A DNA stretch of 64,000 bases from Labia minor (lineage: Eukaryota > Arthropoda > Insecta > Dermaptera > Spongiphoridae). The DNA lies in contig OY720346.1 in NCBI GenBank assembly GCA_963082975.1, positions 25,538,720 to 25,602,719 on the forward strand. Direction: 5' to 3'. Shown here in pieces: positions 56,677-64,000 of this stretch. The position numbers were made by a program, and so were the translations under genes. Numbering within the stretch: the stretch's first letter is position 1; every line of letters starts with the position of its first letter. Under the pieces are notes generated by a model. It did no database searches and was not told the DNA's origin. It was given only the letters and a program-made list of their open reading frames with translations.

Positions 56677-56737
56677 AAATGTATTATTTTAACTTATCAA
56701 CTTATTTTTTATTTACAGATTTAAATAATTATTCATA

Positions 56738-57502
56738 ATGTCAGATAATGAAGCAGTTGTTGCCGATGATGCGAAACGAAAGCGTGGACGGCCATCAAAA
56801 GCTTCAGGAGATACTAAAGTATGGAATCATTCCTAATATATTTTGTTAAATTTTTTTCCATTATTTCAAATGTTTCCCAATCTTTAAAGAACTTTTCTAT
56901 AATTTTTGTGTTGCTCATTCTTTTAAAAAAATGTTTTAATTTTCTTAATTAAAATTCTTAAATAATATAATTTTTCGCAAAATGACAACCCAATTCAACG
57001 AAGACAATCCTGATCTAATTATATTATATATATATATATATAATAAAAGATATATATATATATAATAAAAGATATATATATATATAATAAAAGATTATAA
57101 TTTAAATCTATTTATAAATCTAAAAGCTTTTAAAATTATTTTTTTTAATCTTTAGGATTCCAATAAAGAAGTAAAGAAGAGAAGTAGGTCGGAAGATAAA
57201 AAAGTAGAAAAGAAAGATGGAGCTTCTCCCGCGAAAAGAGGACGTGGTAGACCGAAAGGTTCCACGAAAAAGAAGACCAAGAATTCTCCTTCCAAAGTGA
57301 GTTGAGATTTATATAAATCAGAATTTTTACATATAAATTTAATTTATTATAAAATTTTGGTTTAAAAAAAATTTAAAATTTATTTTAGCCGTCGAATCGC
57401 GGAAGAGGTCGTCCCAAGAAAGATGATAAAAAAGAAGATTCTGCTCCCGAAGATGAAGAACCTGATGAAGAAGAGGAAGAAGAAGAAGGAGAAGACGAAT
57501 AA
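56738..57502 (+). CDS. HMGA-type AT-hook chromatin protein
   Basis: Three coding exons, 56738-56818, 57156-57296 and 57389-57502, each an exact number of codons, give 111 residues. High-mobility-group A proteins are small, unfolded nuclear factors that bind the minor groove of A+T tracts and shape enhancer complexes. There are three AT-hooks, one per exon: 'KRKRGRPSK' (core 16-19), 'KRGRGRPKGS' (core 57-60) and 'NRGRGRPKK' (core 80-83). A Lys/Ser-rich linker lies between the first two and a strongly acidic tail fills residues 90-111. This is the layout of vertebrate HMGA1/2 and of the HMGI-like protein known from Chironomus. A 5' untranslated exon is implied by the acceptor 'atttacag' ending at 56718. 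Confidence 0.9.
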
Positions 57503-58353
57503 AAATTTTTAATGAATTTGAATAATAATAATAATGTCACAAAGTATTTTGGATAAGTCGTCTGACAGCTATATTCATTGAATCTCATTTACTTCATCTT
57601 CATTAATTTTATTTTATTTACTAACATTTTTTTACTTTTATAAAGTCGAATTTTTATCTAAGTACTGGATGTCAGACCTCGTCCAAGAAAAACTTTGTAA
57701 ACTTTATATATATATATATATATTTAAACATTTATCTAAATAACATAAAAATTATTCTATATATAATCAGTATATGATGATTTAATCATTTTACTTTTGA
57801 GATTGGAATATTTTAAGAATTATTTTTAAAGACACTGCCCTGTATTACTTTGTTTAAATAACTCCATATTATTACAAAATTGTATTTTTAATGTTATTGT
57901 ATTCGTGTGTGCCGATTTTAGTTATAAGTGTCTTTTTTTAAGTTGTAATCAAAACAACTTATCAAGTCTTATTGTAATAGACATACCTAGTATCATCATA
58001 CATACATTATATAAAGATATTAGAGCACATCTCATTTCTTAGATTTTGATGAAATATTTTATTTTCATCAAAATCTTTAGATTAATAGATGTTATAGTTT
58101 TCTTAATCATCTCATTCATACATAGTTAAAAAGCACTAACCATTAAATTTAATTTTTTATTAAAATAACAATTGTATTCCATTTGTAACAGACATTCAAT
58201 ATTATTTGTAGCAGAAAACTGCACCTTTCATTTTTTAAAATAAAATTTCGAATGGATGAATTTAAGTTGTTTTATTTATCATAATACATTATCATACAAT
58301 TCATTTTCTTTATTACAAAAACAAATAAAATGCATTTTTATTATAAAAATAAA
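57503..58353. other. 3' region shared by convergent HMGA and SMIM29-like genes
   Basis: No coding frame; probably 3' untranslated DNA of HMGA (left) and the SMIM29-like gene (right). 'attttgatgaaatattt' at about 58045-58061 and 'attttcatcaaaatct' at about 58061-58076 form a small inverted repeat. Confidence 0.45.
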
Positions 58354-58857
58354 TTAGTTTGATAATTCAGTAGTAGTTATTGTTGGGCAATCTAATGATC
58401 TATAATCCTATAAAAAAAAACAATAGCTAAGTAATAAATAATAAATTATTATCAACTATTTAACTTACTTTTTTGTGATTGTCTTCTAATAATTCTGTTT
58501 CCCAATCAGCAAATTCCTCGGAAGTATCAAAATTATAGAATGGAATTAAATGATGGCGAAGGCGATCCAAACGTCTTTTCCTTAATATATATATAACCTA
58601 TTGTAATAAGGAGGAGATTAATTATACAAGAGCAATCTCATATTAATAAAAAAAATAAGTAAATTAAATACCAGTCCAATGAAAAGTAAAATAATAATAA
58701 TTAAAACGATAGGTACTAAAATAAATAATAAATTATTTCTGGATTCATATTTGTTGACTTTGAGTGTTGAGTTAGAAAATGTGTCTATGGGAATAATCGC
58801 TTTCCAAAATAAACTGTCATCTTGATTAAATGAGCTATTGACAGAATTATTTAACAT
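58354..58857 (-). CDS. Small single-pass membrane protein, SMIM29-like
   Basis: Three exons, 58857-58672, 58597-58469 and 58407-58354, join in phase 0 to 122 residues. A polar, Asn/Ser-rich N-terminus with NxS/T sites is followed by one hydrophobic helix ('LLFILVPIVLIIIILLFIGL' plus 'VIYIL', residues 43-67) and a basic stop-transfer 'RKRR'. Then comes 'LDRLRHHLIPFYNFDTSEEF' (72-91), the conserved cytoplasmic motif I know from vertebrate SMIM29 (C6orf1). An acidic tail follows. The function of the family is not established. The strong motif and clean gene structure make the family assignment likely, though the helix is otherwise unremarkable. Confidence 0.8.
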
Positions 58858-59750
58858 TTTCTATATTCATTTATAGAATAATGAAAAAGTAAAATAATGA
58901 CAAATGAATATAAAAATGTTAAACATTGCAAAAAGTTGAATTTAATATTAATTTATTTTTCGTTTTTATAATTAGAACTTAAATTAACAAAATTTTACTA
59001 TTTAATGAAAATAATTAGATATAATATTGAGAAACGCATAAGAATATTACTAAAGTCATTTTCAAATGATTATTAGAATTAAAAATAGAGACTGATAGAG
59101 ACATAGAGGTTAATAAAAGAATCCCCAATCGGGCTTAAATTTATAACTTCATTAATATATATTATTATTGATTTTATATTTTCATTTTGTTTAAATTTAA
59201 AATTATAATTTATTAAATATAAAAAAAGAATTATTATTTTTTTATATTATAGAAAACAAAAATAATAAATAGAAAAAAATACAAATAAATTTTTTTAATG
59301 AACAATTCAATTCATGTTTTCAATTTAATTTCTAACTAATTTAAATTTATTCCTATAAGCTATAAAATTATAAAAAAATATTTTATAAATTATTTTAAAA
59401 TAAAAATATTAAAAAAAGTATAATTATACATAAATAATAGTATCGGTTACATGTCTATGACTATTAGCTAAAAACTTTCAGCCAATAATTCACTCAATAT
59501 TTTGATCGCTCCATTTGAAAATAATATTTTATTTTTAAATATAATATATTTAGTAATATCTATTATGTGTTTTATTAATTTATTTAGGTAAATTTTAAAA
59601 ATAAAATAAATAAAATGTGAATAAAAAATTGTTAGTTATTTAAATTTAAAAAAAATTAACATAAATATATTAATTCTTTTTATATATATTATTATTATAT
59701 GATCTTTTACTCAAATTTTTAAATAATTATTTAAAAATCGTATTATTTAT
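58858..59750. other. A+T-rich intergenic DNA, no gene seen
   Basis: Should contain the promoter of the SMIM29-like gene at its left edge; nothing else is visible. Confidence 0.45.
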
Positions 59751-59814
59751 TTAAAATTTAAGAGCTTCTTTGTAATCATCCAGAGTGCGTTGCAATTCCA
59801 GTTCTAATGCAGTT
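59751..59814 (-). other. Possible terminal coding exon on the minus strand
   Basis: After a pyrimidine tract and acceptor (minus 'tttcttttaag'), the minus strand reads 'TALELELQRTLDDYKEALKF' and stops at 59751. Codon use is protein-like for this A+T-rich region. A candidate first exon, 60068-60041, reads 'MTSRPTLPK' and ends at a GT donor, but the phases of the two do not join directly and no linking exon was found. Product unknown. Confidence 0.25.
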
Positions 59815-59854
59815 CTTAAAAGAAATATAAAAAAAAGAACAAAAAAAAAAAAAA

Positions 59855-59904
59855 CGGGTTCGTTTCATTCCTCCGTCAATTGCTGATCATTAATTTCTTT
59901 TTCC
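59855..59904 (+). other. Probable 5' untranslated exon of the serine-rich gene
   Basis: Balanced-composition 'cgggttcgtttcattcctcc' runs into a strong donor 'ttcc|gtaagt' at 59904/59905. A matching acceptor 'atttgcag' ends at 60505, giving a second leader exon (60506 onward) that continues to the start codon at 60791 or is spliced again. The leader holds a 6-codon upstream ORF at 60729 (MSKSYT, stop). Confidence 0.4.
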
Positions 59905-60790
59905 GTAAGTAATTTCATTTAATTTCTTTTAATATTTGAAGTACAGGTTGCATCTTGTTAGCAAACATTTATTTTTAAATACAAAATACAATAAAGGATT
60001 TTTTTAAGTAAATCTTTCATTTTGAATGGAGCAAGGTTACCTTTGGGAAGGGTCGGTCTCGACGTCATATTTTAAATACTTTAACTTTTTAATTCGAAAT
60101 CTTCATCATCTTATTTATTAAGATTATTATTCTCAAATAAAATTTTATGAATTTGAAAGTTTATATTTTTCTTTAAAAAGAATCACATTTATTTTGTTCT
60201 GTCATTTTTCTATATTTTGACACATGGATTCGTCATATGAATGTTAAAATTTTTCTAATTGATTTATATTTTCCTAATTTTATTATTTTATTTATATCTT
60301 CAAATTTTTATTAATATAAATATATTTTAAATTTATTAAATTATTATTTTTTTATTATTTTGAATGAAATTTTTATTATCAACTCACCACCTATGTAAAT
60401 TTTGATAATTTTATTAATGCCCTTATCAATTTAAATTTATATTGTATTAATATTAATATTAAATTCTATATTTAATTATGTTTTTTTTTATTTATTTATT
60501 TGCAGATCATCTTAATGGTAACTGCCACCACTGCAATGCACCAAATTAGCTCTCAAACATTTCTTTACTTATAATGACATTAAAAAACTAAATAATCATT
60601 TGAAATACATAAAATGAGTGAACATATCAATTATCACTAGTTCTAAATTACCATATTTATTATATTATTACAGAAGATTATTCATTCTGTTCTGGGTCTT
60701 TACAATTACAGCTTTTGATATTGCAATAATGTCGAAATCATATACATAAATTTGAGTATAAACTCATCCTATTTTGGAATTAAAAGTGAA

Positions 60791-63610
60791 ATGAGCAAAA
60801 GTTATCGGGTAAGTCATTTTTAATTCTAGTGATTTAAAATACAAATGTATATTAATTTAATTTATTAAAAGAACACACGCCTATTCTATAGTTATGATGA
60901 GAGTTTTAAATTATAAGATCTCTTTAAATGTGATACACAGAGGAATTCAATTGGAGAGTGGGTGAACATTCGGCCTGTATTCATCAATGTATTGCTCAAT
61001 TGTACTAAAGGATTTAATTGTTGGTAGTTTCTTCTTATAAATGAAATTTTGATCAACATTTTTCAATATATTTATATTTGTTACCAGCCAAACCAGGATT
61101 ACCAAACACAAAATTCAAATTTTTTATCTCGAATATCACAGATTACAAATAAAATGCAAAATAGCAAAGTAATTATACTATTATTGAATTGATTCCGTTG
61201 CATAAACTAATTATTTTTCGAGTCATTCATATCTGATTTAGAAGTAAAATATTAATCAGAAATATTGAGATTGTAAATGTTTATATTTTATAATTTATTT
61301 AATAATTAGAATTAATCGAATTTTAAATATTTATATTAATTTTTTAAATATATATTTTCTTCAATAGCTTAGTATGATCTTTTAAATGATTATTGTAGAA
61401 CAATTAAATTATTTTTTTAGTGTATGTATTATATTTTAATAACTCTTCTTTGATTTTAAAATTTGGTTTGTTACATTTTTTTTATTTTTAATTTATGTTG
61501 AACAAAGTTCTTATGTTAATTAATTTTAGAACCGTATTGGGAACAATATCAATACTTCAACTAGGCATCAAAACGAGAGCAACGGAAGTGATAGTCTCTT
61601 CGACTCAGCAGTCACCAGCACAGGTCCGAGCACCCATTTATTATACAATTGGCCGGAGTGCTCACATGCCCCAATTCCAGGCAACACCGGCAGTCTGATT
61701 AAGAGCGATGTTGGAGCTCCAGCCAGCCCGAAACGAGGTCGCGGCAATATATCTGAGGCAACCCCGAGCCCTCGAAAACGGAATCTCACCTCAACAGTTC
61801 GGGGTTTCTTCAGTTCTAAGAAACAAGAACGGTATATTCATTTTTTGGAAATTAAATAAATCAGTTTAATAATTACAAAAATGTTATGTTTTTAGCATTG
61901 AAAGCCAACGTCCACAGAGTACATCAATTCCGCCATCGTTGGCGACCTCGCCACCAGCTTCTTCTACTATAGGCTCTCCAGGCCCTTCACAAAGCCAAAT
62001 TTTACCAAGTGTTTCAGGAAGTGGGAACTCTGGCACCGGACAGCATCGTTGCGTTAACGCTCGAACACGCCGAAGACTTAGCCAAACACCAAGTCCTTCA
62101 ACAAGTGGTCCTATCGGAACAGCGAATTCCTCTGAACGTCGTCGTCAGGTATTTTTTCATTTTTATTTAAATTTTATCTCAAAAAAATTTCTAATTTTTT
62201 TTAACCTTAATCATTTATTATTTAAATTAAATGAAATAAGAAATATCAAATTATTAAAAAAACATTCTCTAAGACATTTAGCATAAAATAATAAAAAAAA
62301 TAAAATAAAGCATTAAAAAAAAAAAATAAGGAAAAATTATAATCTAATTGAAGATTAATAATTCATTTAATCAAATCGAAAATCGTCAGGTATTTTTTCA
62401 TTTTTATTTAAATTTTATCTCAAAAAAATTTCTAATTTTCTTTAACCTTAATAATTTATTATTTAAATTAAATGAAATAAGAAATATCAAATTATTAAAA
62501 AAACATTCTCTAAGACATTTAGCATAAAATAATAAAAAAAAAAAATAAAATAAAGCATTAAAAGAAAAATAAGAAAAATTATAATCTAATTGAAGATTAA
62601 TAAATCATTTAATCAAATCGAAAATGAAAAGATTATAATATAAAAATAGTCTGATTTTAAAATTTAAACTTTTATAAATGATTAATTAAAATATATTAAT
62701 TAAAATAACACCAAAATTTTAATTGTTTTATTTATATTATTTTTTTACTTTTCAATTGGAAAAAAATTTTCAAGTTTTTTATATTTGAATTATCGAATTT
62801 TGACATCTTTAAATATCTATTTACATTTGAATAAAATAAATAATAAAGGAGAATTAAATTAATTATATATATATAAACAAAGTAAAAAAGAAAAAAATAT
62901 TTTTTATATAAAGTCATACATCATCTTTTATTATATAATTTTAAACAAATACTTATCTCTAGTTAAAATTTATTTATTTTCTTTTCATCTTTTTATAAAC
63001 TTTATAAAAAAATGATTCATCTGATAAATCGATCTTTTGTATTGTCTGTTATCATTCAAACGTCATTCAAAAGTGAAATCTTTAAGTGGTTCTGGTGAAC
63101 TTATCATTATTTCCTTTACAATGTTTTTTGATTAAATTATAGTTTTTAATTACTTAAAAGTAATCTCTTCTCATTTAATTATTCCATTCCTTAGATATAG
63201 CAACTCACCCTAATACCGATTTATCCTTTCCTACATAATGATCTGCATTGATAGTAAAATTTTTAAAATGAATTGGGTTAATCAGTCTGGACTTCATTCC
63301 AATACATCGCGACGAGGTTCAAGAAGTTCCAGACCAAGTCCTCATGGGTCACATGGCGATTTGCGAGAGATTGCTTCAGCTGCAACAACTCCAAGAGGAG
63401 GTGAAAAACATTTATTCCCTCCACTTCAACGCGATGGCAGTAGTAGTGGTAGCTCCACAGAGGTGGGTCCTTCTGCTATTACTGCTGTTTCAGTTGCTCC
63501 CGTTGTTCCAACGACAACTGTCACGAATCCAGAAAATGTTGTTGTTGTTGATGGGAAGTTACCCGAAATCGGTCAACTTGAAGAATCTATGGGGTCTAAC
63601 GTTACTCAAG
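60791..63610 (+). CDS. Unrecognised serine-rich protein, 5' part
   Basis: Five exons join in frame with GT-AG borders: 60791-60808, 61088-61168, 61530-61831, 61896-62148 and 63286-63610. They give 326 codons without a stop; the gene continues past the right edge. I do not recognise the protein. It starts 'MSKSYRPNQDYQTQNSNFL' and is low in predicted structure, rich in Ser, Thr, Pro and Gly. Notable stretches are 'SPKRGRGNISEATPSPRKR', 'TVRGFFSSKKQ', 'RTRRRLSQTPSPS' and 'SRRGSRSSRPSPHGS'; the last two contain basic-x-Ser sites of the kind used by PKA-like kinases. Exon 5 begins at the AG after 'gggttaatc', a weak acceptor, so its start is the least certain point. Probably the disordered N-terminus of a larger regulatory protein whose defining domain lies beyond the window. 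Confidence 0.6.
62142..62640. repeat. Recent tandem duplication in an intron, period 251 bp
   Basis: 'tcgtcaggtattttttcatt' occurs at 62142 and 62393, and the following ~240 bases are nearly identical (differences mainly in A-run lengths). The repeated unit begins with the last seven bases of exon 4 of the serine-rich gene plus its splice donor, so the intron now contains a second, intact-looking donor at 62399/62400. Confidence 0.92.
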
Positions 63611-64000
63611 GTAACATTATATACAAGTATTGATATAATCAGGCATTAGACATATCTAACTGATGAATACAAAGGATATATTAATTAGGCAATTACTAAT
63701 TGATTAATGAGAAAAAACTTATAAAACCGTTCATATTTTAATACTTTTATTAATTCATATTTTGATTCAGCAAAACAGATCAATTGGTTTTGAAGTTTAA
63801 TTTATAATTATAAAAAATTATAATATATATTGATATAGTGAAAATAATATTCGACAAATTACAAAGTTATTTTATAGAGAAACTTAATAAATATTAAGTT
63901 AATTAATCAAATTGAAGTACTTAATATAAGAATATTATTTTTTTACTTTGTATTGTTAAAATAAAATGAAAATAATTTTACAAATAATTTCCACTTATTA
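63611..64000. other. Intron of the serine-rich gene, running off the window
   Basis: A+T-rich with no open frame continuing the protein; the next exon must lie beyond 64000. Confidence 0.5.

Noticed and set aside
57385-57588. Minus-strand poly-Ser/Gly frame over HMGA exon 3
   Set aside because: Complement of the Glu-rich acidic tail and the RGRGRP hook; a shadow of the real gene.
61568-61789. Minus-strand frame and alternative plus frames over exon 3 of the serine-rich gene
   Set aside because: Shadows; the plus frame spliced at 61530 and 61831 joins in phase with both neighbours.
62732-62917. Minus-strand hydrophobic 61-codon frame
   Set aside because: A+T-rich intron sequence gives Phe/Ile/Tyr/Leu by chance; no start context or partner exons.

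Overview
The window is A+T-rich eukaryotic DNA with short introns (roughly 60-1,500 bp). It carries a seven-transmembrane insect-type odorant receptor gene, R1/jockey-like and other non-LTR retrotransposon relics, a Ty3/gypsy fragment and hAT-type elements. The odorant receptor family makes an insect the clear inference. A very A+T-rich hymenopteran such as a parasitoid wasp is possible, but nothing here proves the order. All genes were built by hand from reading frames and GT/AG splice sites; no search was run.

Layout. Bases 1-19800 hold no host gene I can support. They are a graveyard of repeats: three mosaic copies of a dispersed element, one of them nested; a 5'-truncated LINE with a 13-bp target duplication; a decayed LINE; a reverse-strand R1-like element with a poly(A) tail; and a broken gypsy pol gene split by a ~2.5 kb Helitron/Helentron-like insertion that carries an endonuclease relic and satellite repeats. 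Tandem arrays and a G+C-rich repeat block follow. At 19807-23028 (minus) lies a six-exon, 419-residue odorant receptor; a decayed head-to-head copy of its promoter and start codon sits just upstream. Bases 23761-35238 hold two G+C-rich promoter-like islands, another LINE, a 395-bp hAT element with perfect ends and a large inverted repeat.

The right half is gene-rich and ordinary: phosphoglucomutase (PGM1, plus, 11 coding exons), Rab7 (minus), a tRNA-dihydrouridine synthase of the DUS4 type (minus), the SAGA/ADA adaptor subunit TADA3 (minus, single exon), two identical tRNA-Asn genes (minus), an HMGA-type AT-hook protein (plus), an SMIM29-like small membrane protein (minus), and the 5' half of an unrecognised serine-rich protein that runs off the right edge (plus).

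The host genes do not form one pathway: they cover sugar-phosphate metabolism, late endosome traffic, tRNA modification, chromatin and transcription, translation supply and odour reception. The most informative structures are evolutionary: the tRNA-Asn/TADA3 5'-end segmental duplication, the head-to-head receptor relic, the nested transposons, and a recent intronic tandem duplication that copied a splice donor. I did not find a convincing new multi-gene system.
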